A stretch of DNA of 64,000 nucleotides. Source: Lycium barbarum (taxonomy: Eukaryota > Streptophyta > Magnoliopsida > Solanales > Solanaceae). The notes below the pieces were generated by a model that was not told the DNA's origin, did not search any database, and worked only from the letters and a program-made list of their open reading frames with translations. The position numbers and the translations under genes were made by a program. Where the stretch lies: positions 7,479,706-7,543,705 of the forward strand of contig NC_083340.1 in assembly GCF_019175385.1 (NCBI RefSeq), given 5' to 3'. Below, piece after piece: positions 47,563 to 59,268 of the stretch (positions are counted from its first letter, which is position 1; the number at the start of each line of letters is the position of its first letter).

Positions 47563-48504
47563 AAGGAGGAAAAAAAAACAAATGAAGGAGAAAAAAATAA
47601 CTGCAAATGGTATTTAAGTGGTTTAGCTACGTGGGCTCCGTTTAATAACCTTTTTAAACGGTACTTTATCAGTCTTTGTTGGCCATTTGGGCATAAGTCA
47701 AAGCACATAGATCAATTTTTTTTTTAATACTCCATTTGTCTTGTATGGATTATGGATTGAAGGAGAAAGAAAAAAATGCAACAAAAAAAAAAAAAAAGAT
47801 AAAAGATAAATACGAATGTTAGTTATAGAGAGGTGTCACGTCACTTTACCTATGTCTAGTTTTATATTATATATTATATATAGATAGTGTTAAGTCAATA
47901 CATGACAAGTAAAAATAGATGAATGAAATACTATTGTTTTGATTTCTTTATAACAATTCTTTTAACTTATACCATTAAGGTAGGAAATTATACTTTGATT
48001 AATTTATTCTTTCTAATACACTATTTTGTTTGATTATTTTAATAAACATCTTTCTAAAAAAAAATCTCTAAAAATAAAAGATATGAGATGTACGTGATCC
48101 AGGGGTGCACCATTGAACAAGATGCAGGCCAACGATTTCTTGAACAAGAAGTGAGTTGTATTTTTCTATTTAACCTGCTATTTGTCTTTTTTTTTTTTTT
48201 CCCTGTTTCACTTGTTTGTTATAATAATCCACCACAGACAGTTAATAGGGGCGAGCATTATTAGGATTAAATCGAATACGAATTCCTTTTGTATCTCGAC
48301 TTTGATTTGATTTGGATGAATGAACTTTGAATATGTTTAATTTGGTTTTAAATTTTATAAAATAAAAACTAATTAAGAAATTGAAAAAGTTGACTTATTC
48401 AATAGGAAAAATTTCATAAATAGCACTATTTATGTCTCTAATAAGAAGTTATGATTATATTATTGAGTTTCCAAAATATAGCCATAGTTTTTTTTTTCTT
48501 TCAA
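47563..48504. other. Intergenic, no gene seen
   Basis: AT-rich DNA with A and T homopolymers. Confidence 0.45.
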
Positions 48505-48632
48505 AACATATCATACATGCACACATACACCAGCGGCACACATACATATAGTTATACGTGCACATGCATATATACATCAGCTGTCATACATACATATAGG
48601 CATACATATGTATGTCGCCGTCATACATACAG
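48505..48632. repeat. ACATAC-type degenerate microsatellite
   Basis: CATACAT and CACATAC units repeat irregularly over about 130 bp. Confidence 0.7.
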
Positions 48633-49039
48633 TAAAAAATTTGCTAGAAAATGAAAATCTAGCCATTTTTTGTACTAATTTAAAAGTGTTGCTAAAAACA
48701 CGTAATTAGTGGGACTTAAGTTGTTATATCATATAAGTTTTCTAATTTTTTTTTGTAATTTCACTGTTCCTTTTCTTATAATTTATTTAATCACCAAATA
48801 AAACTTTTTTGCCTTTTATTATGGCCCTATCTAACATATAAAACAAAACTAAAAATTAAAATATTTTGATAAGATTTTTCATGAGTTAATTTGGGTCACC
48901 AATCAATCCAACATTTAGATGAGATGAATGGTGCGGGTCAGTTGCTGAGTGAATAAATGAGACTTGAGTGAGTTAGATGGGTCATAGTTTCATAGGCTAA
49001 TTTCATCACCAGTGGTACTTTGTACCGGCAATCAGGGCA

Positions 49040-49200
49040 TTCCTCTTTGTCGTTGTTAGATCTTTTCCTTATTTCGTAATTTACTTATGTTGTTATTAAC
49101 AAAATATTAACCAGAGGTCTCAGGTTTGAGCTCTGAGAATGGAGAAATCACCAGTAGGGAAGGTTTCTCCCTTAAATAGGTCATAAGCAAATGGGAATTT
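49040..49200. repeat. Possible tRNA-related repeat
   Basis: AGGTCTCAGGTTTGAGCTCT resembles a pol III box B context common in solanaceous repeats. The ends are not defined. Confidence 0.25.
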
Positions 49201-49274
49201 GGATTAATCGTGCTGGTGATTTTGAATGCCTCGAAACAAGCTTATATTGGCATGTTAAAATCTAACATTATCTC

Positions 49275-49560
49275 AGGCTCAGGGGTGGAGAGTGGGTGGG
49301 CGGTGCGTGGGTAGGGGTAGCTAAGTGAGTGGTGGGGTGCTGGTGGGTGTGCGGTGGGGGTTGGGAGGGTGCGGGTGCTGGTGGTGATTGTGATGACAGA
49401 GGTGGTTAATGGTGGTGGGGTGGTGATGGTTGGCAGGATGGGAGTAGTGGTAGTTGTGATGGCGGTGGTTGTTAGTGCTGGAGTAGTGGAAGGTAGAGAT
49501 GGAGTCCGGTGGTTTGTGGTGAGGTAGGGTGGGGTGGAGCTGTTGTGGACAAAGTGGTGG
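49275..49560. repeat. GGT/GTG-rich minisatellite-like tract
   Basis: This strongly strand-biased GGTGG-rich DNA is related to the tracts at 58575-58690 and 59277-59460 and is followed by the same ATCTCTTAATGATATTA sequence. It belongs to one older element family. Confidence 0.6.
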
Positions 49561-49649
49561 TAAAAATTATCCATACAAAAATATCTCTTAATGATATTAG
49601 GATTTTTTTTTTTTTGAAAATCATAATGATAAAGACCTATTCAAACTAA

Positions 49650-50530
49650 GTAGGCGTTTGGACATGAGATTTCATCTCATGATTTGAAATCATGACATGA
49701 AATCACGATAATTTGAAATTGAAGTTTTGTTTGGACATGCAATTTGGATTTCTTAAGTTGTACCCCAGAAGTTGTGAAAACCATCAAAACTTTCTCAATT
49801 CTTATACAATCTTACCAAATAAGCAAGTTATAGTTCATAACAAAATTAATATGCTACTAGAAGGCCTTTCTAAAAAATACAATATCAATTGATCAAACTC
49901 TAGTTCAATAAAATGGAAAATTGAACGTGAATGTAGTGTAACTACTCGTTAATATGATTCTCCCACATGGTTGGTAAAAAATTAAATTTGTTATAAATAT
50001 ACTAACAACTTGTAGATCTTTTAATATTTGATATAAATGGTTAGTAAACTTGATTGGTAAATATATTTACCAACTTATGGATCTATTTTTACAAAATATA
50101 AACTTATGAGTCAAGTTTTACATTTAAAAATTTTGAAATCATAATTGGAAATCCCAACTAATGCCTTTTTGGATGATTTGGGATTTCATCCCATGAGATG
50201 AAATCACATGTCCAAACGCTGATTTCATCTCATGACATGAAATCGCATGTCCAAATGCCTACTCAGTAAAAGACATTTGGACTATTGAACTAAACTTTGA
50301 TTAATTAATATTGTATTTTTTTAGGAAGGTCTTCTAGTAGCGTATTATTTTTGCTATGAACTATAACTTGCTCATTTGGTAAGATCGTATAAGAATTGAG
50401 AAAGTTTTGATAGTTTTCACCAACTTATGGGATTTTTATGTCTATAAGAAAAAATACAACTTAAGAAATTCAAATTGCATGTCCAAACATGGTTTCATCT
50501 CATGGTTTCAAATCATGTCTAAACGGCTCC
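49650..50530. mobile_element. PIF/Harbinger-like element, 881 bp, long inverted repeats
   Basis: The ends are GTAGGCGTTTGGACATG and, inverted, GGAGCCGTTTAGACATG. TAA is at 49647-49649 and 50531-50533. The inverted arms reach more than 250 bp (AAAACTTTCTCAATTCTTAT pairs with ATAAGAATTGAGAAAGTTTT). It is inserted in the GGT-rich element family; the related 59770 region shows the empty site. Confidence 0.75.
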
Positions 50531-50533
50531 TAA

Positions 50534-51289
50534 ATAAGTGTTTAAATCTTAATGTAAACAAATTCACTTAATGGTCTAATGTTTGAATCATTCAGATTCA
50601 AATCTTCATTAAGTGCAAACAAATGAGGCCTTAGCATATTATCAGTTGCATCATAAAGGATGAATATATGTATATAAAATTAAATGGTTTATGGCAGAAA
50701 TCAAATAATTCGTTCACCCATGAAATTGATACCGGCAATAAGCATGAGTGCATGACTGTCCATTAAAATCTAAGGACTCTAAAACGGCATTGGTAAGGAA
50801 AGGATATGAATAACTTTTAAGTCATTGAATTAAAGATTGACTGCATTTAGATGAACTTCAAGAAATTCCAGATAAATGTCTTTGAGAACCAAAGCTATTA
50901 TTGAGTGTGCAATCAAAATCTCATATTAATAGTTGAAAAGATTAGAAAGTTACATAAAAGGTGTAACTAGGTAACTAAGGATATTTTTAGTGATATGAGG
51001 TCTTTTGGGAATAGTCGTAAGAGATTGGCCCAGAACGAACAACTTCACCCCATGTTAAAAGTATCTTTTGACTAGAATAGTCCAACAACTAGTATTAGAG
51101 TCAGTAGTTCAACAAGACGAGTAGGGAGATGATGCGTAGGGCTCGATTTACTACTTTTACCATGACAAAAGTAGCTTATAAACGAATGCGCACAAGCTTC
51201 AATAAGCTAGTTCTGTAGGCAGCTCAGCAATGGATAATTTTCATTAAACACGTCGAGAACAAGCTTGGATTCATAACAAGAATTTCGGA
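50534..51289. other. Intergenic, no gene seen
   Basis: AT-rich DNA between the PIF-like element and the MYB fragment. It could include the former 3' region of the MYB gene. Confidence 0.4.
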
Positions 51290-51575
51290 CTAAGAAGCAA
51301 AAGAAGATGAGGTACAAGAGTTATCTAATTCTGACGAGGTGGCAGTTGCAGTGACACTTGTACTCTCCGGTACAATCACTACTAGCTGATGACCATTATT
51401 TTTGTTTTGATCAGATTCTGGGATTGGTTGATCAGTTGGATTTTCTTCTTTGTTGAGTGGTTCATGTGTAACAGGATCAGTACCTATTTTAAGAAGCTTT
51501 TTCTTAATATGTGTGTTCCAATGATTTTATCTCAATGTCAGTCCTTCCTGGTAATCTTGCAACAATCTTGGACCA
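51290..51575 (-). pseudogene. R2R3-MYB last-exon fragment
   Basis: After an AG acceptor the frame reads WSKIVARLPGRTDIEIK, the end of a MYB R3 repeat. A two-base loss then shifts the frame, after which NTHIKKKLLKIGTDPVTHEP follows, the signature just past R3 in plant R2R3-MYB factors. An acidic, Ser/Thr-rich tail ends in SSSFAS and a stop. Within R3 the usual DNEIK reads DIEIK. Exons encoding R2 and most of R3 were not found upstream, to about 55 kb. It is best read as a broken fragment of a MYB transcription factor gene. Confidence 0.75.
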
Positions 51576-51699
51576 CTTGATTAAAATAAATTAATAAATA
51601 TGCTATATTACCATACAATTATTGTTACAAAAAGTTTGAAAAACAAAATGGAGACAAACTCAAGCAAGATAAGGGAAAAAGAATTACTAATTTAACTAT

Positions 51700-51905
51700 T
51701 TTAAGTCCAATTTAAGAAGACATGAAATATATTGATCATTGATAAGATAAATAAACAATTCTTTCAGAAGCCATAAATATTTTAATATTAGCTAGTACAC
51801 GGAGATGTAGGATAGACTAATCGATCTCCATGCTTGAATGCTCTCCACATAGAGTTGCACGAGATGCACGTGTGGCGCATGAGATGCTCGTGCAACTCTA
51901 TGCAT
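51700..51905. repeat. Direct repeat, copy 1, with hairpin
   Basis: It aligns with 52710-52890 (AAGACATGAAATA..TTGAT, TTTTAATATTAGCTAGTA, CTCTCCACATAGAGTTGCAC). Only this copy forms a 16-bp perfect stem, CATAGAGTTGCACGAG (51848-51863) with CTCGTGCAACTCTATG (51887-51902). Confidence 0.75.
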
Positions 51906-52709
51906 CTCGTATTTGAGTATATTATATCTCAATTCACACTCTCACATGTGAATCTGATTATTTTTCATAAATCAAAGATGTGATTTTGTTTAGAAAACTA
52001 TTTTAATTGAAGCAAAATAAAATGAATCCAGGGCCTTTTCTATTTATTTTGTTTTAATAATATGTTAAATTGTTTGATCAATTAATCTAACAGTTTAACC
52101 TTTTAAATAAGATGGCCATACATTTTAATACCCATGATTTGGCAAACTCATCAAAGTAACTAATCAAACGATTGGATTAATTAAGCCGACAATTAAGATA
52201 TGATGGTAAACATAGTACGAGATTACTTCCCCATGTTTGAAAGGTCTCGTAAACATGGTGATGAAGAAATGGTTGAGTAAGCGTGCAATCACAGTGAGAA
52301 GATATTGTTTGAAATGGGAAGAAAAAAAAAGTGAAAGAGAAACAAAAACAAGAACAAAAAAAAAAACTTTAGGAGTATGGGCAAAAGGGTTATAGAGAAA
52401 GACGAATATTGCCACAGACCTGTGGTAGGACGGATAAAATTCCTGCATAATTCTTAATCAAAGATTTTGGATTGGAATACTGAAATTAGAAAAATTGCTA
52501 GTAGAGAGCATTTTCCTCTTTAACGAGCAAGCGGCGTGAATTTAAATTAGTCGATCAGTGGGTACCAGATACCAGATGGTTAAAAAAAGGGATTTTCTTG
52601 AATTTTAGCTTGGTATTTGGGTCAGCTATCATTCACTATCACACTCTCTTTGGTGGAGTGGATAACACCAGAAATGGAATTGTAGTTCATGAGAAGCTTT
52701 CACAAACCA

Positions 52710-52890
52710 TTGGTGGAAGACATGAAATAGATTGATTATTGATAAGATAAATAAACACTTCTTTTTGAAGCCAGAATATTTTAATATTAGCTAGTATATG
52801 GAGATGTAGAATAGACCAATCTCCATGCTTGAATGCTCTCCACATAGAGTTGCACGAGATGCACGTGTGGCGCACGAGATGCATGTTTGT
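52710..52890. repeat. Direct repeat, copy 2
   Basis: About 1 kb from copy 1 and similar over about 180 bp. The right arm of the hairpin is lost. Confidence 0.75.
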
Positions 52891-53507
52891 GAGCTATTTT
52901 TATTGAATATACTTGAGAACTCTTGTTAAGATTTGGCTTTAGGCCACCAATTTTATTGAACCGCCCTTGGGTAAATTTTTCCATTTATGAAAAATATTTA
53001 ACTGGAAGATATGTTTGTTGTTTAGTTGGAGAGTGATAAACATTTTCAAAGATAATGTTTTCGTGACTTTTTTAGTATTGATGGTGATAATAATGTCTTA
53101 GTGTTAACTAAAACTGTAATCAGAGCTTAAAAGTTGAGATAATTGTAACCAAAATGATATCTGACTTCGGCCCAAAAAATAAAAAAACGTGATGCCCATG
53201 ACACAAAGGGCGAGGCGGGCGGGTCACGGAGAAGCAGTAACAAACTTCTAGCCACAAATTAAGCATGTATATAACTTTCTTTTGAATTGGACAATAGTGC
53301 TTTAGTACTCACTTGAAACCATGAGTATGGAGAATTTTTCTACCAGTAGTTTTGGAGCTCTCATCATCGCCTACATATAACACGTCTTCATTCTCTATCA
53401 TCGCTACTCTCCACTTCTTCGATGCAACGACTATAACCTAAGAAAACCGGGTTATAGGGTTTCCATTAGTCCGGAAGTGTCTATACTCTATACTTGACGG
53501 CGCCTCC
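52891..53507. other. Intergenic, no gene seen
   Basis: Mostly AT-rich; 53330-53500 is more GC-balanced but has no recognisable frame. Confidence 0.4.
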
Positions 53508-53560
53508 TGTTGACACCCAATTTTGACCCTCTGCTCTTCGAATTTATCCCTCAAGCTTCT
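53508..53560 (+). mobile_element. LTR start fragment
   Basis: TGTTGACACCCAATTTTG recurs at 63852 and looks like the first bases of a solanaceous LTR family. A short TTATTACTACTG microsatellite-like region follows it. Only the first 50 or so bases match. Confidence 0.45.
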
Positions 53561-53705
53561 AAGTTATTGATAAATCAAATTCTTCATCGTCACTACTATT
53601 TTCACAATTATTATTGCTTTGTTACCAGTACAACAATTACTATTAATATTATTACTACTGCTACTACTATTAATTATATTGTAATTGGTCTTGGTCTTGG
53701 TCACT

Positions 53706-53860
53706 ACCCAGTGTAATCCCACAATAGTGGGGTCTGGGGAGGGTAAGATGTACGCAGCCTTACCCCTACCTGGGTAGGGAGGCTGTTTCCGATTGACCCT
53801 CGGCAACCCTCCTCCTTTATCCGGGCTTGGGACCGGCAATGTGAGCGAGCTCACACAGGC
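53706..53860 (-). mobile_element. TS-type SINE
   Basis: It carries CCCAGTGTAATCCCACAATA, GGGGTCTGGGGAGGGTAA and GGGAGGCTGTTTCCGATTGA, all in minus orientation. The CAA tail is missing. Confidence 0.75.
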
Positions 53861-53903
53861 GGAGTTTATTAATTATATTGTAATTATCTACATAATATTA
53901 ATA

Positions 53904-54090
53904 CAACAACAACAACATACCCAGTTGAATCCCACAATATGGGGTCAGGGAGGGTAAAGTGTACGCAGACCTTACCTTCACCTTGGAAGGTAGAGAGGCT
54001 GTTTCCGAAAGACCCTCGGCTCAAAAGAAAACAAAGGAAAAGAGTCAGATACGGACAAGCAAATCAAAACAATGCAAAAATGAGAAATAG
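53904..54090 (-). mobile_element. TS-type SINE
   Basis: A CAA repeat is followed by CCCAGTTGAATCCCACAATA, CGCAGACCTTACCTTCACCT and GACCCTCGGCTCAAAAG. The further part matches the SINE at 30732-30960 (GTCAGATA.GGACAAGCA). The 5' end is approximate. Confidence 0.75.
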
Positions 54091-55423
54091 TGAAAGACTT
54101 AATATCTACGTAATAGTAATATTTTACTTAATATACTATATAGTGAAAGACGGTGTACTTGATTCTAAGTAGAAGCCCAAGGAAATTGGAGTAAGAAGGA
54201 AAAGGCCTTGCATCTTCAACCCAAAATCCCCCAGCTAGTTACCCCGATTAAGAGCATTACTGTGGTTTCATTGCTTCACTGTAATGTAGAATGCATACTT
54301 TGATTAATTTATAATCATTTAAGATGAGACTTGGATACAAAATGGAAAACCTTTCTCTACTGGATGTACATCAATTTCATTGTTGTATTTCTTCATGTAT
54401 TTTTCTTTTTATCTAGTCCTTCTATCTAGAAATTTATTGTGAATATATTTTGCATAAGTTGTCTCGTTAATCTTCACCTTTTTTTTTATCTTTGCATGTA
54501 ATGTACCCAGAGCAACAAAGAGTCTCGTTTTGAGACCCAACATGGCTGCCGCTAAGCCCAAGACTTGCACTTACATCTCCAGTAACGCCTTTCATCCTCT
54601 CGAAAATGCATCCGAACAAAATATAAAAGAGAGGGGAGAAACAGCGGATATCCCCGTGTCAATCGCTTTATATATTTCTTACACATTTCTTGACTTGCTA
54701 GCATATTTTTATTTCCTTTCATAGGCATAGTTAAGTTAAGACTACTTCAGTTCAGGTAATTAATCTTACGGGGTAGTTTAGAGATAATGGATTTAGAGTT
54801 CAGGAGATTTTGAAGCGACGTCTTAAAGAGTTTGTTAATTTAGACTATTTTCATTAGTTCAGAATTTTGAGTTATTTTTTTAGGGAAGTTTATCTCTAAC
54901 TATACCCCTCGGATCAACAGCAAATTTTTGTTAATTTAATTATGCCAACTGAAGTTTAAACAGGTGAATGTTTTTTTAGTGTTAAATATCTTGGCTAATA
55001 ACTTCAGTTTTCAGAAGCACAGAACAAGCCTTTTGCAAGCTAAAAAATATTATCTTTACTCAGTTCCTCTAAATAAAAGGGGCAATTTTTCCGTTAAGTT
55101 GTCAAATATAGAGAACTTTTTATTCTCATTGTTATTGTTGTTATTATTATTATTATGTAATTTATATTTACTTTTATTTTTTTCGTATGATGATTACATA
55201 AGTTAAACTTAAATGGGAGAAACATGGTCGATGATTATTGAAGATTCATGTAGCCGACTCCAATTTATTTTGCACTGGTTGTTGTTGTTTGTTGTTTTTA
55301 TCACATTGATTCTGCATTCAGTAAACATATTAAATCCTCCGCTGATTAGTTCAAGGAATAAAGAGACAAGCAATGATATACTAAAAATAAAATAAACTAA
55401 ATATATGGACTCTTATAACTTAC
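54091..55423. other. Intergenic and truncated intron of D
   Basis: Positions 55283-55423 match the 5' part of the type I intron (TGATTCTGCATTCAGTAAAC). Beyond that the homology stops, so exon 2 of D is absent. A short open frame at about 54540-54724 (MAAAKPKTCTYISS) has no recognised domain. Confidence 0.5.
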
Positions 55424-55890
55424 CGCCAATATGGCCTTTATTTTCACCAGGTCCACTGATATCCCAGTGTCCTTTTGCTCCATTAGCTCTAACAAAATCT
55501 GCATGAAATCCTTCTTTCCATTCCCTTGTATTTTACCCTTTAAAATCATCTTCATACGTTCATTTACAACAGGCTCCAATATACTTTGAAATGACTTCAA
55601 GAGAACCTCCATCTCATGTTGTATTCCTTGTAAATCAAACCTTGCAAGCATAGGAAAAAAATCAGATATATTTAACTCTCCTATCAGTTGAGGAATTTTT
55701 GTCACCAAATCTCTAAACTCTGCCCCAATTTTTCCATGCTTCTCCATCTCATCCACAAATTTCCTGCCAAAGATCATACTCATAATTACATTTATTTCAG
55801 TCACGAATGCAAATTCACCAATGTCAATGGGGCTGCCAATCATCGTATGCACATTTCTGATTGCCTTTCTGACCGCATGTTTCCTGTGAT

Positions 55891-56692
55891 TAGAGGTCGC
55901 AAAATCAGCCGATGAAAATAGGACCTGCTCAAGTTTGGATAGGTAATTACCCATCTATTTATTAACTCAGTTCATTTTGGATTCAATTCTGACCCATGAA
56001 TTTTTTTATATTTTAAAAAATACCTTTTTTTGCTTGATTTGTTTTACTTCCTCGTCTCAATTTACGTATCAAAATTCGAATTTCGAGAGTCAAACTTCCT
56101 AATTTCAGTTTTTTTTTTCAAAAAATAAATTTACATATTTGGTAACTATGTAAAAAGTACTATAAGTCACAATTAATAATTCAAAATATTTTAAAAGCAT
56201 ATAAAAAAACCGCGGTCAAAGAAAAACTGAGTTGGCTCTCGAAAGTCTATCACAACCACAGAAATTAAGACGGAGGGAGTATATATTCATGAAAAAATAA
56301 TAATTAGGTAATCAACAAATTAGAAGAACCCAAACAAAGAAATTAAGATTTGGTAAAAGTTGGATTGGTTGGGCTATAATAGGATCAGAGGGAGAGTATT
56401 AGTTATGGGTTCAAACGAACCTAGAAACTTTTGTTTAGACTTTGTATTTGGAGGAAATCCAATATTTAACTGTGAACCTTAAAACTACGATGACTATAGG
56501 TTTGGTGGCAAGTCCAGAACCCATAAACTCTAAAGTTTGGCTCCGCTCCGATTATGACCCATTATTTAGCCCATATTGACCCAACTCATTTCAGCCCAAA
56601 TAATCTTTTCGCGGGTTAATGACACATCTATTTGTTAAATTTAACTAGTTTGACTCGTTTAATTTGCCCTTCTCGCTCATTTGACACCCTTA
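55891..56692. mobile_element. hAT MITE inside exon 1 of D, 802 bp
   Basis: The termini are TAGAGGTCGCAAA and, inverted, TAAGGGTGTCAAA. An 8-bp duplication, CCTGTGAT (55883-55890) and CCTGTGAC (56693-56700), flanks it with one mismatch. It carries its own Stowaway at 56047-56279. Confidence 0.8.
56047..56279. mobile_element. Stowaway MITE nested in the hAT element
   Basis: The ends are CTTCCTCGTCTCAATTTACG and, inverted, AATTAAGACGGAGGGAG, with TA on both sides. Confidence 0.75.
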
Positions 56693-56862
56693 CCTGTGAC
56701 TATAGCAAGCCTCAAGGTTCTTATTGCTCATCATCTCTCTCACAAACAATTTGCGTATGTCGCGCCAGTAGGAGCCATAGGGAGAAAATAAAATGTCTAG
56801 TCCACCATAAGTGGCTGCCAATCCTGCAATTGGAGGGTCATGGTTTGCAAAAACGGAGTCTT

Positions 56863-56914
56863 GATCACAAACCACTTGTTTGGCTAAAGATCACAAACCA
56901 CTTGTTTGGCTAAA
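56863..56914. repeat. 26-bp tandem duplication in exon 1 of D
   Basis: GATCACAAACCACTTGTTTG plus six bases occurs twice without a gap, breaking the reading frame. Confidence 0.95.
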
Positions 56915-57186
56915 GATGGTGAATTCAACACAATGCAGAGTCTACTCCCTAGCCACAACTTGTATATTGGACCATACTTTTGTGACAATTCTGTAAGCTG
57001 CTGGTGCAAATTGGCACGGAGAAATGGTAAATACCCCACAATTGGTAGGCCACGAGGCCCTGGTGGCAACCGGCATTTTTCGTTGTGTGATATATTTGAT
57101 GTCAATTTGTACCATAGTATTGTCATGGACAAGATTAAAATGGCTAGAGCTGCAAGATCAAGTTCGTTTAGCAGTGGTGCATTCAT

Positions 57187-58307
57187 GTTCAAGGGGAATA
57201 TTGTTTGAGCTAGCGGTTCTAAGACCTCAAAATGAATTTAAGTACTTAGCTTAAAATATTTATCTCTTATTTCATCCCTCAGCATTTTATATATATCCAG
57301 TTTTGGTTGAATCAATGTTCTTGTTTGACGGGATACAGACATGTTTTTGGCTAGAAAAGTCCAATCTGGCTTAGGGTCATAGCATGTTTATGCTGCGGCT
57401 ACGATAAGTGTTTTCGAGGATAAGTATAAGGTCTAAAGTAGAAGGAAATTCCATTATTTCACTAAGCCATAAACAAAAAGATGACATTTTAGGTAAGATT
57501 GTATATCTTAAAGAGTACAAAAAAACGGATTTAGAATTTGAAATTTATGGATTCTAGTAATTCCTCAGTTGCCAGCGAATGCACAACGAATTTATGCTAT
57601 TGTGTTCGCAGTTTATTATGTACATATCTAACAAAGTTCTCACTATACATAGGGTCCGAGCCAAAATTACTAGACTCTACTAAACCCATACCATATACTG
57701 TACGGCAAACTTCGACATTTCCATTTAAACACGGCCTCTGCTTGTTGTACCAATTCATGATAAACAAATGACAGCCGGTTTGAATTTCAATATCTCACAT
57801 TCAGAAGCTAACAAAATAGCTTTAAGATTTTCCTTCTTTAAATATTTCTTGTTTAAGTTTTCAGAATGCTCATTTTGACCCATTCAGCCTAATCATATAC
57901 TACGGCATTTAATCTCATGATCTTGGCATTGTATTGATCCAGAGGTGTCTCCATCATTTTAAAAAAAAAATTCCATTGGAGATTAGGAATAGATGGACTT
58001 CTTGTACGGATTTATCACTACTTTAGCTAATTTAGAGGATCGGCAAGTTACTCGAGATTCTCAATTATTTAATTTTCTCATGTTAGTAATGTACAACGGT
58101 CAAATTGGATCATATGCATCTCTGAGACCTTTTACTTTTTTTTTTTTTTAATCACGCGAGAGTTAGAATTAATTCTTGTTTACCTACTTCTATCCTCGTG
58201 AGCTCATAACATGTTTATGCTGCGGTCACGACAAGTTTATAAATGGATAAGTGTATGGTCTAAAATTAGAAGGAAATTCTGTTTTTATCCTTTTCGCTAA
58301 GCCTCAC
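57187..58307. other. Upstream of D, duplicated type I flank
   Basis: The minus strand has TATATATAAA about 110 bp upstream of the ATG, without a G-box. CATGTTTATGCTGCGG occurs near 57386 and again near 58211, each followed by related sequence. Part of it (57770-57960) matches the 3' flank of the type I genes, which hints at another type I copy once present to the right. Confidence 0.45.
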
Positions 58308-58699
58308 TAAGGCCTCATTTGTTTTCATTAAGATTAAGACGTCTGAATCTGAATGCACATCTGAATGATTAAGATGTTATCTTTAGATCTAACACTGAAT
58401 GATTAAGACTGTTTGGTTTTCAACATCTGAATGTGCATAATGTATTTATTTAAACAAAATAAATATACAATTCAAATAAAATTGTAATAGTAACTAAATA
58501 TTAGAAAATAAATATGAATTTAATAAAATAAAAATATTATTTGATAAAGAAATGAAACACTTATGTTTGCTAGTAATGATGGAGATGGTTGTAGTGGTAG
58601 TGGGTGGGTAGGTGGTGGTTGTGGGAGAAGGGGTTGGGGTTGGAGTGGTGTTGGTGGTGGTAGTGAGTGGGGGGGGGGGGGGGGGGGTAGCGTAGGGTT

Positions 58700-59268
58700 C
58701 AGTGGTGGACCCAGAATTTTAAGGTCGTGGGTGCTGACCTCCCTTTAAAGTAAAGTGTAAGTTGCTATCGATGGTAAAGTATAAACATAGAATTATTTGA
58801 ACACAATACTGAGAAACGTTAAAAAAAAGATGGATGAAAAAGTGAACAAAAAAAGTCGAAGAAAAAGGGTAAAAGAAAAGGATCTATTGGAGAAAAACGA
58901 GAAGTCGGGGGTACAACTAAGAAACTTTAGGATTTCTAAGTTAAAACAAAGTAAAAGAAAAACTCAGCAAACAACAAATCAATAAAGAAAGGACAAGCTG
59001 GATGGGAGAAAAAGAAAGAAAAGTCAAGTAAAAAGAAAAGACGGAAAACTCTTAAATATTGTGTCACCTGGGAATCGATCCACTACCAAACCCATCATGC
59101 CCTTCCAAATGAAGCTCTCAACCAAAGCACCCACTGCAACTTTTGGCTTATGGGTGCTACTCAATTTATATATCCATTTTTCAAGAAGTTTCTATATAAA
59201 TAAATATAGTTCCTATCTGGGTCAATGGGTGCTCGAGCACCGAAAATCAGTATGTGGGTCCGCCCCTG
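58700..59268. mobile_element. hAT MITE, 569 bp
   Basis: The termini are CAGTGGTGGACCCAGAATTT and, inverted, CAGGGGCGGACCCACATACT. The perfect 8-bp duplication GTAGGGTT is at 58692-58699 and 59269-59276. Confidence 0.88.

Larger units (their letters stand above)
55424..57186 (-). pseudogene. Cytochrome P450 pseudogene D (CYP706-like, type I), exon 1 only
   Basis: Exon 1 runs from the ATG at 57186 (MNAPLLNELD; one codon further upstream is TTG-led) to a GTAAG donor at 55424. Hinge LPPGPRGLP, the TYGGLD block and the KAIL end are recognisable. Two lesions kill it. A 26-bp tandem duplication (56863-56914) shifts the frame after KQVVCD, and an 802-bp hAT element sits in the exon after EACYSH. Downstream the intron breaks off and no exon 2 follows, so I-helix, ExxR and heme Cys are gone. 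It is the most diverged type I copy. Confidence 0.88.

Noticed and set aside
48505..48632. CRISPR-like or satellite array
   Set aside because: Repeats are irregular CATACAT units without spacers; this is a plant nuclear microsatellite.
49242..49574. Thr/Pro-rich 110-codon frame
   Set aside because: It is the complement of the GGT-rich tract; low complexity without coding evidence.
54530..54724. Small gene starting MAAAKPKTCTYISS
   Set aside because: The codons look plausible, but there is no recognised domain, splice context or paralog to support a call.
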